NCBI GenBank assembly: GCA_019459325.1
Contig: JAIBFA010000110.1
Coordinates: 1 to 39,820, forward strand
Reading direction: 5' to 3'
DNA length: 39,820 bases
From: Thiobacillus sp.
GTDB lineage: Bacteria; Pseudomonadota; Gammaproteobacteria; Burkholderiales; Thiobacillaceae
Part shown: positions 15,493 to 24,747 of the stretch, one piece after another
Numbering within the stretch: the stretch's first letter is position 1
How the letters are laid out: each line of letters begins with the position of its first letter
Translations under genes and position numbers: made by a program
Notes under the pieces: generated by a model
Seen by the model: only the letters and a program-made list of their open reading frames with translations
Database searches by the model: none
What the model was told of the DNA's origin: nothing

Positions 15493-18270
15493 TTAAAGGC
15501 CTTTCAGAAGTGCTGCCGCCGCCCCCGACTCCTCGAAGTTCGGGGTGTCTTTGAGCAGCTTTTCGAGTTCTACACGGGCCTGTGTTTTCTTGCCAGTACG
15601 GGCCAGGGCGACGGCGTGGTGATAGCGCACACTCGCTACCTTGGGCGCCTTGGCCAGGGCCTTGCGCAATAGTTCGAGGCCACGCGGAGCTTGCCCCTGC
15701 TCGACCAGAATCCAGCCTAGGGAGTCCTGCACGACAGGATTATTAGGCGCGAGCTTGTATGCCTGTTCGGCGGTCGCCAAGGCGCGACCGTCTTTTTCGC
15801 GATGATAAAGGCTGGCCAGGTTGTTGAGGACGAGGACGTTACCCGGCGCCTGCCGCTGAATTTCCAGGTACAGGGCGATCGCCTCCTTGTTCCTGCCGTT
15901 GACCAAATAGTACTCTGCCGCGTGGGCGCGAACGGCATTGTCCTTGGGATGCTGCTGGAGCCAGTCATTGATGCGCTGTTCGGCTTGCTTGGTATCGCCG
16001 GACATGATTTGAGCCCGGAATAGCTTGACGAGCCCGGCTGAACCTGCGCCCTTGTCGAGCGCCTGTTCATAGGCTTGGACGGCCTGCGGCAGCCGCTTCT
16101 GACCAAACAGGATGTCAGCTTCGCGATCGAAACCCAGTGGCGACCGAGGATGTTGTGACTGGATTTGCCGGGCTATCAGCAGGGCCGCATCCGGTTTTTT
16201 CTCGAGCAATTCCAGGTTCAACAGCGTGTCCTGGCTTGCAAGGTGGTCTGGCTTGAGTTGCAAGGCCTTGTGCAAGGTGGCGCGGGCGGGCGTCATATTT
16301 TTGTTGGCAATTTGGGCGCGGGCAAGCTGCAGGAAAGCATCCGGAGACCGTTTGGCCTTCTCGGTCAGCTTGGTGAACGTGGCGAGGGCATTGACCCTGT
16401 CTCCGGCGGCCTGTTGGGTGCTTCCCAGCAGGTTGAGCGCTTCAGGGTTGTCCGGGTTGGCGTTAACCGCTTCCCTGGCTAAGGCCAGCGCCTTTTGTGG
16501 CTCGTTCCTGCTCAAGTAATAGCGAGCCAGGGCGGCGCGTGGCGGGATGGCTTGTGGATGGCTTGCGGCAGCCTTTTCCAGCCAGCGTAGGTAAGCGTTT
16601 TCATCCTTGGCCATCTGGCTGAGATCGGCCAGCGCCAGCATGGATGGCAAGTTTTGGGGTTCGGCTTTAAGAATACTTTCAAAGCGCTTGCGTGCTTGAC
16701 TGGTCTGCCCTTCAGCAAGGTCGAGTTGTGCGAGATTGACGGCTGCGGGGAAGAATGCGGGATCCTGCTTTAAGGCCATGCTGAAACTGTCGCGAGCTCT
16801 CGCAATCTCTTTCTTGCCTTGATAAGCGGCTCCCCGATAATTCCATGCAAGTGGACTTTGCCCCTGTTTTTTTTCCAGATCGGCAATGCTGACGAGCGCG
16901 GCATCGAATTGCTTTAGCCTGAGTTGGGTCAGGATGATGATGTTGTCGGGACGATCGTCTGTGCTTTCGATGTCTGCCGCCGCCTGGAAGTCAGCCATTG
17001 CCCGAGTGTCTCCCAAACCCATACGAGAGACACCCAGTTCAGTGCGAATGGTCACGTTTTCAGGACTGAGCTCGGCAGCTTTTTCAAAGTAACCGGCCGC
17101 TTTGGCAAAGTCTTTTTTGGCCAGCGCGATTTCTCCTGCCACAGCATAGATCCTGGCATCTTTCGTTTTCGCCAGGTCTATCGAACCTAGGGTTTTCGCC
17201 GCATCATCCGGGCGTCCCTGACGCAATTGGATGGTAGCGAGCAGCCGTATTGCACTGCTATTGCGGGGCGACGCCCGTAGCATCTTCTGTATATGCGATT
17301 CGGCGGTTTCCAGATTGTTTAGCGCAAATTCAATTGACCCCCCGAGCAACAAGGAGGGAAGGTGATCGGGAGAGATCTTCAGTGCTTCCTGCACTGCGTT
17401 GCGTGCATCGGCGTATTTTTTTTCTTTGAATTGGAATAAAGCTTGAAGATAGCTTGCCCCCAGTGATTTCGGCGCAAGCATGCGAACTTTTTCTATATCG
17501 ACGCGGGCGGGTTCCATGTGACCCAGCCTTGTATTAATGGTCGCACGGCCCAACAAGGCTTCCAGGTTATTCGGCTCAAGTTTCAGTGCGTTTGAATAAG
17601 CAGTTAATGCACCTTCAATATCTTTATTGAGTTGTTCTACGCCCCCCACCAAAATCCAGGTCCTGGCCTGCTTGTCTTTTATTTTGAGTGCGGCGTCGAG
17701 CCATTCTCTGGCTTTCGTCATATCGCGTTCAGCCGTCGCGCATTGTGCCAAACCCCAGTAGGTCGGGGGATTGTTCGTGTCGGCGTCTAGGGATTGCTGG
17801 TAGAGATTGCAGGCGTCCTGTAACTGGCCCAACCTGAGCAGTGCATCGGCCCGCAATTGCAAGATGCGCGCGCGATTGACCTTGGAGGTTTGCTCCCCTG
17901 GCTGGATTTCATCGAGTATCCGTTTGTACTCGCCCGTTAGCAGCAGGGCTTCGCCAAGTTGCGGATTAATGGTTTCCTCGCTCACGCCAAGCTTTTTGGC
18001 CTGGGAAAGTTCCTTTTCGGCTTCGGAACCCATCCCGACCTTAAGATAAACCTGCCCGAGCAATAACCGCGCTTGTGGGCTGCCCGGATTTTTCTGGATG
18101 GCGTTTTTCAACTCAACTATGCTGCCTTTGAGATTGCCTTTATCTTCAAAATCCTTTGCGCGCTGGATGTGTTCCTGTTCAGTGAGGTTGGTGGTGCGGT
18201 CACACCCGGAAAGCATGGCGGATGTGGCAAAGGTCAAGGCGATGGCAAGGGCGACGGGGTGCTTGGTCAT
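15493..18270 (-). CDS. prsT: PEP-CTERM system TPR-repeat lipoprotein PrsT, paralogue 1
   Basis: The 925-residue protein has a lipoprotein signal ending in the lipobox LSGC (about residues 20-23) and then tetratricopeptide repeats to the C-terminus. Typical units are seen in NLKGSIVELKNAIQKNPGSP, AALSPENVTIRTELG and NPDNPEALNLLGSTQQAAGD. Length and layout fit the PrsT family (about 900 residues) found with XrtA exosortases, thought to work in the envelope in polymer export or sorting. It lies 189 bases after the very similar prsT copy upstream. The gap has no gene; it has a TTTGGAG ribosome site before the ATG and no sigma54 motif that I can find. By eye its base composition is less GC-rich than the other copy. 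Confidence 0.92.
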   Translation of the reverse strand: MTKHPVALAIALTFATSAMLSGCDRTTNLTEQEHIQRAKDFEDKGNLKGSIVELKNAIQKNPGSPQARLLLGQVYLKVGMGSEAEKELSQAKKLGVSEETINPQLGEALLLTGEYKRILDEIQPGEQTSKVNRARILQLRADALLRLGQLQDACNLYQQSLDADTNNPPTYWGLAQCATAERDMTKAREWLDAALKIKDKQARTWILVGGVEQLNKDIEGALTAYSNALKLEPNNLEALLGRATINTRLGHMEPARVDIEKVRMLAPKSLGASYLQALFQFKEKKYADARNAVQEALKISPDHLPSLLLGGSIEFALNNLETAESHIQKMLRASPRNSSAIRLLATIQLRQGRPDDAAKTLGSIDLAKTKDARIYAVAGEIALAKKDFAKAAGYFEKAAELSPENVTIRTELGVSRMGLGDTRAMADFQAAADIESTDDRPDNIIILTQLRLKQFDAALVSIADLEKKQGQSPLAWNYRGAAYQGKKEIARARDSFSMALKQDPAFFPAAVNLAQLDLAEGQTSQARKRFESILKAEPQNLPSMLALADLSQMAKDENAYLRWLEKAAASHPQAIPPRAALARYYLSRNEPQKALALAREAVNANPDNPEALNLLGSTQQAAGDRVNALATFTKLTEKAKRSPDAFLQLARAQIANKNMTPARATLHKALQLKPDHLASQDTLLNLELLEKKPDAALLIARQIQSQHPRSPLGFDREADILFGQKRLPQAVQAYEQALDKGAGSAGLVKLFRAQIMSGDTKQAEQRINDWLQQHPKDNAVRAHAAEYYLVNGRNKEAIALYLEIQRQAPGNVLVLNNLASLYHREKDGRALATAEQAYKLAPNNPVVQDSLGWILVEQGQAPRGLELLRKALAKAPKVASVRYHHAVALARTGKKTQARVELEKLLKDTPNFEESGAAAALLKGL

Positions 18271-18459
18271 CTATCAGGTACTCCAAATGAGGGGTGCGGT
18301 GATTGGGTGCGTTTGGGCCGTTTGTTGTAGGGGCGGCATCCAGACAACTAACTTGGCAATCTTGGTTAATCCAGTCGCAGGATGGCTTCGCTTTGCTCTT
18401 CGCAGTAACCGTTTCGGATGAGTGGATTTTATCCTTTTAAACGGCTTTTAATGCGGTGG

Positions 18460-21243
18460 TTATTGCGCCTTTCCTTGAAGCTGCTTGAGCATTGAGCGCG
18501 CCTCCTGCTCCTGGGGGAAGGCGACGCCACTTGTCAGGAGCCGCTCGAACTCTCGCTGCGCGCGGACGCGATCGCCGGATTTGGCATAGGCCGAGGCGAG
18601 GTGAAACTGGATTTCCGCGGCATCGGGCGTTTTACTCAGGGCTTGCTGCAGCAGGTTGATGCCGCGCGCCGCCTGCCCCTGCCGAACCAGGATCCAGCCG
18701 AGCGTATCCAACACGCTAGGATTGTCGGGTTTGAGCTTGAGTGCCTGTTCAGCGTAGGCGATTGCGCGACTGTCCCCGGCTTCGGCAAGAGACCATGCAA
18801 GATTGTTCAGAACCACAAGGTTGTTCGGGTTGCTCTGGTTCAATATCAGATAGTGTTCGGAGGCGGCTTTGTACTGCTTGCGTGTGATCAGGCTTTCCGC
18901 CAGCGCAGCACGGGTGCTGACGTCTTGCGGGTGGCTGGCCAGCCACCCGGCAAGGCGCTTTTCGCCTTCTTCGGTGCGCTGGGCGGCAGTGAGAACTTGC
19001 AGCTGGCGGATGAGCAGGCCGCCGGAAGGGGCCAGCTTGTGCGCTCGCTCGAATGCGGCAAGGGCAGCCGGGTAGTCCTTGCGCGCAAATGCGGTGTCGC
19101 CCTCCAGACTGAAACCAATCGGGCTATCGGGTTTTTGCTGTTGCAACTGCCGGGCGAGTTGTTGCGCTTCGTCAAAGCGTGCGCCCTGAATCTCGATGCC
19201 GCCGAGCATCAGTTGCGCTTCAAGAAAATCGGGCTGGATGCGCAGGGCGTCCTGCAGAGTTTTGCGTGCACCGGCCAGATCCTTGGCAACGACCTGCGCG
19301 GTGGCGAGCTTGGTCAGCGGAGCGGCCTTGCCGGGCTGTCGCTCAACCAGCTTACGGTAGCTACCCAGCGCGTTGGTGGTGTCACCCAGAGCCAGTTGGG
19401 TGGTGCCGAGGAGTTCGAGCGCGGCCGGGCTGTCGGGCTGCGCATTGACAGCTTCGCGTGCCACGGCGATGGCCTTGTTCTTGTCGCCCTTGGCGAGCAG
19501 GTAGCGCGCTAGCTCCACCCGAGGCTGCAACGCCTGCGGATGCGCGGCGGCGGATTTTTCCAGCCAGCTTACGTAGGTTTTTTCATCCTGGTTGCGCAGG
19601 CCAAGGTCGGCCAGCGCGAGCATGGCGTTGAGATGCTTGGGGTCGGCCTTGAGAATGCCTTCGAAGCGCTGGCGCGCGGCAACAGGCTGTTTGTCTTTCA
19701 GGTCGAGTTGCGCCAGATTGGCCGCCGCGGGAAAAAACGCGGGGTCAAGCTTGAGCGCCTGGCTGAAGCTGTCGCGTGCGCGGGGGGCGTCCTGTTTGCC
19801 CAGATAGGCCGCGCCCCGGTAGTTCCAGGTGAGCGGATTGGCGGCCTGCTTCTTTTCCAGCGCGGTGATGCTGGCCAGCGCGGCGTCGAACTGCTTGCCT
19901 TGTAGCTGATTGAGAATAATGAAGGTGTCGGCGCGGCTGCTGGCGCCTTCCATCGCGGCGGCGGCTTGTAGGTCGGCCATGGCGCGACTGTCGCCCTGGG
20001 CCAGCCGTGATATGCCAAGCTCGGTACGAATGGCAGCGCTGTCGGGGCTGCTTTGTGCGGCCTGCTCGAAATAGGCTGCGGCTTGGGAAAAATCTTTTTT
20101 GGCGAGGGCGATTTCCCCGGCGACGGCCAGCACACCCGTATCCTGGCTGGGCGATTTGAGCGCCGGCGCCAGGGTGCGCGCCGCGTCGTCGGGACGCCCC
20201 AAGCGCAGCTGCGAGGCAGCCAGCAGGCGTAACGCATACAGGTTGTTCGGCGCGGCCTTGACCACTTTGTTGAGGTGCGCTTCGGCAGTTTGCAGGTTAC
20301 CCAAGGCGTATTCGATCGCGCCGCCCAGCAGCAGTGCGGGCACATAATCGGGTGCCGCCTTGAGCACCGAAGCCAGACGGTCACGTGCCCCTTCGGTTTT
20401 TTTCTCGCGAAAATCGATCAACGCCTGAGTATAGCGTGCCTGCACACTGCCAGGGGTGATTTTGAGGGCGGCGTCAACTTCCTTGCGTGCCTCTTCCAGC
20501 CTGTTGTCAGAAATGGCGATCCCAGCCAGCGCGAGACGTGTGCTGCTGTGTTGCGGGTCGATCCGGAGAACCTCTCGATATACGGCGGCGGCTTCGACTG
20601 GCTTGCCGGCGGAGCGCAGCAGGTCGCCTTTCAGCAGGAGGCTGTCACGGTGTTGGGGAGCGATGCGCAAGGCCTGCTCGAGCTCATTCATGGCCTTGCC
20701 CCCGTCGCCATCAGCCAGTGCCAGCTGGGCCAGTGCCAGATGGACTTCGGCATTGTCGGGCGCACGCTTGAGTGCGTCCTGCAACTCCTCGCGTGCCTTG
20801 TCCTTGCGCCCCAGACCGAGTGTGGCCGTGGCGCGCAAGGCCTGCAGCGTGATTGCTTCAGGCGTGTTTTCTGTGGGGGCGGGCAGTTCGTCCAGTACGC
20901 GCTGGTACTCCCGCTGGCTCAGCAGCGTGCGGGCGATCAGGAGATTGACCGTGCTGGCCGAAAAACCGGCTTCACGGGCGCGCCGGAATTCCTTTTCGGC
21001 GCTGGCCAGGTCTTGCTGGGCAAGATAGAGCTTGCCGAGTTCAAAGCGCGCCTCGGCATTTTTTTCGTCCTCTGTTACGGCGTTTTTCAACTGAATCATC
21101 GCTGTCTGGTAATCCCCTGCCGCGAGCCTCGCCTTGGCATCGGTCACCAGGGCAGAACTGTTTTTTGCGTCGCAGGCCGTCAACAGACCCGCACAGAGTG
21201 TGAGGGTGAGCAGGAGCCGGGACGCGGGAACGGGGATGGACAT
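18460..21243 (-). CDS. prsT: PEP-CTERM system TPR-repeat lipoprotein PrsT, paralogue 2
   Basis: The 927-residue protein has the lipobox LTAC (about residues 21-24) after a hydrophobic signal (LLLTLTLCAGLL), then TPR units across the whole length. It aligns end to end with the downstream copy: GRPDDAA, VAGEIALAKKDF, LGDTRAMADFQAAA versus QGDSRAMADLQAAA, and LAWNYRGAAYQGKK versus LTWNYRGAAYLGKQ. The start at 21243 has CTGGAGGCACCC upstream, a good Shine-Dalgarno. It is 48 bases after prsR, so it belongs to the glycosyltransferase-prsK-prsR-prsT operon. This copy keeps the canonical position next to prsR, so I take it as the ancestral one. Confidence 0.93.
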   Translation of the reverse strand: MSIPVPASRLLLTLTLCAGLLTACDAKNSSALVTDAKARLAAGDYQTAMIQLKNAVTEDEKNAEARFELGKLYLAQQDLASAEKEFRRAREAGFSASTVNLLIARTLLSQREYQRVLDELPAPTENTPEAITLQALRATATLGLGRKDKAREELQDALKRAPDNAEVHLALAQLALADGDGGKAMNELEQALRIAPQHRDSLLLKGDLLRSAGKPVEAAAVYREVLRIDPQHSSTRLALAGIAISDNRLEEARKEVDAALKITPGSVQARYTQALIDFREKKTEGARDRLASVLKAAPDYVPALLLGGAIEYALGNLQTAEAHLNKVVKAAPNNLYALRLLAASQLRLGRPDDAARTLAPALKSPSQDTGVLAVAGEIALAKKDFSQAAAYFEQAAQSSPDSAAIRTELGISRLAQGDSRAMADLQAAAAMEGASSRADTFIILNQLQGKQFDAALASITALEKKQAANPLTWNYRGAAYLGKQDAPRARDSFSQALKLDPAFFPAAANLAQLDLKDKQPVAARQRFEGILKADPKHLNAMLALADLGLRNQDEKTYVSWLEKSAAAHPQALQPRVELARYLLAKGDKNKAIAVAREAVNAQPDSPAALELLGTTQLALGDTTNALGSYRKLVERQPGKAAPLTKLATAQVVAKDLAGARKTLQDALRIQPDFLEAQLMLGGIEIQGARFDEAQQLARQLQQQKPDSPIGFSLEGDTAFARKDYPAALAAFERAHKLAPSGGLLIRQLQVLTAAQRTEEGEKRLAGWLASHPQDVSTRAALAESLITRKQYKAASEHYLILNQSNPNNLVVLNNLAWSLAEAGDSRAIAYAEQALKLKPDNPSVLDTLGWILVRQGQAARGINLLQQALSKTPDAAEIQFHLASAYAKSGDRVRAQREFERLLTSGVAFPQEQEARSMLKQLQGKAQ

Positions 21244-21291
21244 GGGTGCCTCCAGAGTTGCCGTATGAATTGTAAGAGTATTGGCGTGGCT

Positions 21292-22644
21292 TTATTTCAT
21301 GCCGATTTTTGCCATCAGGTCATACAGGGTGGGCCGGGTGATGCCGAGCAATTCGGCGGCCTGCGCGATGCTGCCGTCGCTGTGGGCCAGCGCGCGGCTG
21401 ACGGCCAGACGTTCGGCATTTTCGCGTGCCTGTCGCAAGTTGAAAGGCTGCGGCTCGGTCGGCCCGGTGTCGAGTCCGAGGTCGGCGGCGGTGATCTGGC
21501 TGCCGTCGGCCATGATGGTGGCGCGCTTGATCAGGTTTTCCATTTCGCGCACGTTGCCGGGCCAGGCATGAGCTTCGAGTGCGCCCAGCGCATCGGCGGT
21601 AAAGCCTCGGATGTTGCGTCCGAGTTCGCGCACGTAGCGTTCGAGGAAAGCCTGCGCCAGCAGCACGGCGTCGCCGGGGCGCTCGCGCAGGGGCGGGATT
21701 TTTACCGAGATTTCGGATAGCCGGTAGTACAGGTCTTCGCGGAAACTGCCTTCGCGAATCATGCCGGCGAGATCGCGGTGGGTGGCGCAGACGACGCGCA
21801 CATCGACCGGTATTTCGCCGCGTCCGCCCAGGCGTTCGATCACGCGTTCCTGCAGAAAGCGCAGCAGCTTGGCCTGTAGCGGCATCGGAAGATCGCCGAT
21901 TTCATCGAGAAACAGCGTGCCTTCGTTGGCGTATTCGATGCGGCCGATGGTCTGCTTGGCGGCGCCGGTGAACGCGCCTTTCTCATAGCCGAACAGTTCG
22001 GATTCCAGCAGGGTGTCGGGGATTGCCGCGCAGTTGATGGCGACGAAGCGTTTTCCGGCACGCGGCGACAGTTCGTGCACGCCGCGCGCCAGCACTTCCT
22101 TGCCGGTGCCGGATTCGCCCAGCAACAGCACCGTGGCGTTGGCCGGCGCGACTTTCTCCACGGTGCGGCAGATTTTCAGCATGGGCTCGCTGCTGGTGAT
22201 CAGACCTTGCAGTGAGGAGCCCCGCTGTTTGGCGAGCAGCTGGCGGTTTTCGACCTCCAGCGCATGGACGTGCAAGGCGCGCGCGATCATCAGCGCCAGC
22301 ACGTCGGGGTCGAAAGGTTTCTGGAAAAAGTCGTAGGCCCCCAGATGAATGGCCTTCACCGCATTGCTGCGGTCGAGGTTGCCGGTGACGACGATGACCT
22401 TGGTGCTGGGGGCGAGCGACAGGATCTGCTGCAGGGCGGCGAGGCCCTCGGTCGCGCCGTCGGCATCGGGCGGCAGACCGAGGTCGAGCAGCACCACCGG
22501 GGGTTCGTGGCGGCGCAATTGCGCGATGGCGCTGTCGCGGTCGGCCGCCATTACCAGTTCGTAATCGGCGAGGCTCCATTTCAGCTGCTTTTGCAGCCCG
22601 GGGTCGTCTTCGACCAGCAGTATTTTTTGTTTGGCGTCGCTCAT
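21292..22644 (-). CDS. prsR: PEP-CTERM-box response regulator, sigma54 activator PrsR
   Basis: This is a 450-residue NtrC-type regulator. The receiver domain has the phosphoacceptor Asp near residue 54 (VVLLDLGLPP) with the acidic pair VEDD at 11-14. The AAA+ domain has Walker A GESGTGKE (176-183), the sigma54-contact loop GAFTGA (223-228) and Walker B TLFLDEIG (243-250). A Fis-type helix-turn-helix (AQAAELLGITRPTLYDLM) ends the protein. All catalytic motifs are intact. Its ATG overlaps the prsK stop (ATGA at 22641-22644), so the two are translationally coupled partners. Its likely targets are the box motifs at 11267, 11544 and 12792 and the RpoN promoters in this window. Confidence 0.96.
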   Translation of the reverse strand: MSDAKQKILLVEDDPGLQKQLKWSLADYELVMAADRDSAIAQLRRHEPPVVLLDLGLPPDADGATEGLAALQQILSLAPSTKVIVVTGNLDRSNAVKAIHLGAYDFFQKPFDPDVLALMIARALHVHALEVENRQLLAKQRGSSLQGLITSSEPMLKICRTVEKVAPANATVLLLGESGTGKEVLARGVHELSPRAGKRFVAINCAAIPDTLLESELFGYEKGAFTGAAKQTIGRIEYANEGTLFLDEIGDLPMPLQAKLLRFLQERVIERLGGRGEIPVDVRVVCATHRDLAGMIREGSFREDLYYRLSEISVKIPPLRERPGDAVLLAQAFLERYVRELGRNIRGFTADALGALEAHAWPGNVREMENLIKRATIMADGSQITAADLGLDTGPTEPQPFNLRQARENAERLAVSRALAHSDGSIAQAAELLGITRPTLYDLMAKIGMK

Positions 22645-24725
22645 GCGGCGTCTCCTCCAACGTATGAATTATTGTCCAGCGGCAGGCTGAGGCGGAAGCG
22701 GGTGCCGCGTCCCGGGGTGCTGTCGACTTCGACCGTGCCGCCCAGGGCGCGCAGGGTCTCGCGGCATTCGTACGCACCGATCCCCATGCCCGCCCCCTTG
22801 GTGGAATCGAATGGCTGAAACAGGCGGGTGCGGATGAATTCGTCGTCCATGCCGCTGCCGGTATCGATGATTTCAATGATCGCCTGCCCGGCGTCTTCGA
22901 ATGCGCGCAAGATGACGTGACCGTTCTGCGGAGTGGCCTCCAGCGCATTTTGCAGCAGATGGCCGATGGCGCGGGTGAGACGTTCGCGCTCGGCGCGCAC
23001 GCGCAGGTGCGCGGGTGACAGCTCCAAGGTGGGACGCAGCTTGAATGCCTGCTTGCTGGCGACGGCGTCGGCGAGGATGTCCGCCAGCGCCACCGACTGG
23101 GCCTGCGCTTCATCGCTGCCGCGGCGCAATTGCGACAACACCTTGTTCATGCGGGCGACCGCGCTTTCCACGGTGTCCAACATGTCGGCCTGAAACTCGG
23201 GGTTGTGCTTGTGTTTTTCGGCATTGGCCAGTAGCAGGGACAGCTGGGCAATGAGGTTCTTCAGATCGTGAATGATGAACGTGGTGGTGCGGTTGAACGA
23301 TTCGAACTGGCGCGCGACGATGAGTTGGTTGGACGCGCGCATTTGCGCCAGGTGGGCCGCGGCCTGACGTGCCGCCACCTTGAGCAGGTCGCTGACTTCC
23401 CAGTTGAAGCTGACGTTGCCGAGGGAATGCTTCAGCACCACAAAGCCCAGCAGTTCGTCGTGCAGCATCAGCGGCACCACCAGCCAGGCATCGTCGGCAC
23501 GCTGAATCCAGGCGGGCGTATCGAGATCGCCGTAAAGATCGCGGCGGGTTTTCATTTCGTCCAGATCCACCACCCACTGCTTGTGGGCGAGCCACTGGAT
23601 GAAGGGCGACTCGTCCGGCTCGGTGCCGTGCAGGTCGGCCCAGTTCCAGTGGCTGGCGCGCTGATAGCCCGCGCTGCCTTCGCGCATCCACAGCGCACCG
23701 CCGGGACTTTCGAGCAGTCGAGCGAGCGCTTCGACCGCGCGCTCGCACAGCTGCTCACCGGGCCGGCCTTCGGTAAGGGCGCGGGTGAAGTTGAGCCATT
23801 CCTCACGGTAGTCGTAGCGGTAGCTGAAAAAATGCTTGGACAGAAACACCCGCAGCCGGGCGCGCAGGGTGCCGGAAAACATCAGCAGCACCAGCAGCAT
23901 GGCAGCGGCGAAGATGAACACGGTCTGCACCACGTCGCCCCATTCGCCGCCGAACAGGCGCAGGTAATAGCCGGCACCGGCCATCAGCAGCAGATAGGCG
24001 CCGGCGCCCAGCAGGCTGGCGGTGTGGAAAGCCATGCTGCGCGACAACCCGACCGGCGCCGACCACTCCGGGTTGCGTGCGGCGGAAACCGCGATCAGCG
24101 GCGTCACCAGCGCCACCACGTAGCCCCGCGCCGCCCAAACCTGGGCATCCATCGCATTGAATAGCGCGGCATTGGCGTAGAGATAAAAGTCGTACACGAG
24201 CAGCCCGCCCAGCCCGAGGCAGAGAAACTTGATTGCCCAGCGGTCTTCCGGGCGGGTGCTGCGGTAAACCTGCTCGACCAGCACCAGTCCCATGACGGTG
24301 AGCAGCACCAGGCCCAGATTGCCGGCCCATCGCGCCAGTACAGGCAGGGTGGGGGCGATGAGGGGCATGACGCTGGCGAGCAGCAGGCCGATGACCAGCA
24401 CGCCTGCCAGGGCGCGGATAAGGCGCAGCGGCGCCGGCAGGTTTGCACCCAACGGCAGGCGCAGCCGCAGGATATAGAGCAGCAGCGCCAGCCAGGCGCC
24501 GTTGCGCGCGACTTCGGCGGTGAGTTCCAGCCGCGGCGGCAACATGCCCCAGGCGACGAGCGCCGATACTGCACCCCAAACGGCGCTGAGGCCGGTGGCG
24601 AGCACCAGTAGACGTCCCTGCGGGCGCTGCCGCCAGCTGGCGATGATGAGCCCGGACAGCCCCAGATAGGCCAGCGCCGCCAGACCATAACCGACAGCGG
24701 CGAGGAGGAGCAGGGTGTCGGGCAT
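22641..24725 (-). CDS. prsK: PEP-CTERM/XrtA system sensor histidine kinase PrsK
   Basis: The 694-residue kinase has an N-terminal membrane domain of about nine helices (roughly residues 1-285), including LLLLAAVGYGLAALAYLGLSG and further evenly spaced helices. A GAF-like domain follows (about 310-465: LCERAVEALARLLESPGGALW ... LKVAARQAAAHLAQM). The phosphoacceptor His is near residue 486 (FIIHDLKNLI). The ATPase domain has an N-box (LLQNALEAT, about 590), DTGSGMDD (about 621) and GMGIGAYE (about 646). This is the PrsK layout. It is 22 bases after the glycosyltransferase and overlaps prsR by four bases. It would sense an unknown envelope or metabolic cue and phosphorylate PrsR. Confidence 0.95.
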   Translation of the reverse strand: MPDTLLLLAAVGYGLAALAYLGLSGLIIASWRQRPQGRLLVLATGLSAVWGAVSALVAWGMLPPRLELTAEVARNGAWLALLLYILRLRLPLGANLPAPLRLIRALAGVLVIGLLLASVMPLIAPTLPVLARWAGNLGLVLLTVMGLVLVEQVYRSTRPEDRWAIKFLCLGLGGLLVYDFYLYANAALFNAMDAQVWAARGYVVALVTPLIAVSAARNPEWSAPVGLSRSMAFHTASLLGAGAYLLLMAGAGYYLRLFGGEWGDVVQTVFIFAAAMLLVLLMFSGTLRARLRVFLSKHFFSYRYDYREEWLNFTRALTEGRPGEQLCERAVEALARLLESPGGALWMREGSAGYQRASHWNWADLHGTEPDESPFIQWLAHKQWVVDLDEMKTRRDLYGDLDTPAWIQRADDAWLVVPLMLHDELLGFVVLKHSLGNVSFNWEVSDLLKVAARQAAAHLAQMRASNQLIVARQFESFNRTTTFIIHDLKNLIAQLSLLLANAEKHKHNPEFQADMLDTVESAVARMNKVLSQLRRGSDEAQAQSVALADILADAVASKQAFKLRPTLELSPAHLRVRAERERLTRAIGHLLQNALEATPQNGHVILRAFEDAGQAIIEIIDTGSGMDDEFIRTRLFQPFDSTKGAGMGIGAYECRETLRALGGTVEVDSTPGRGTRFRLSLPLDNNSYVGGDAA

Positions 24726-24747
24726 GGTCGGTTTCAGGTGTGCGCGT

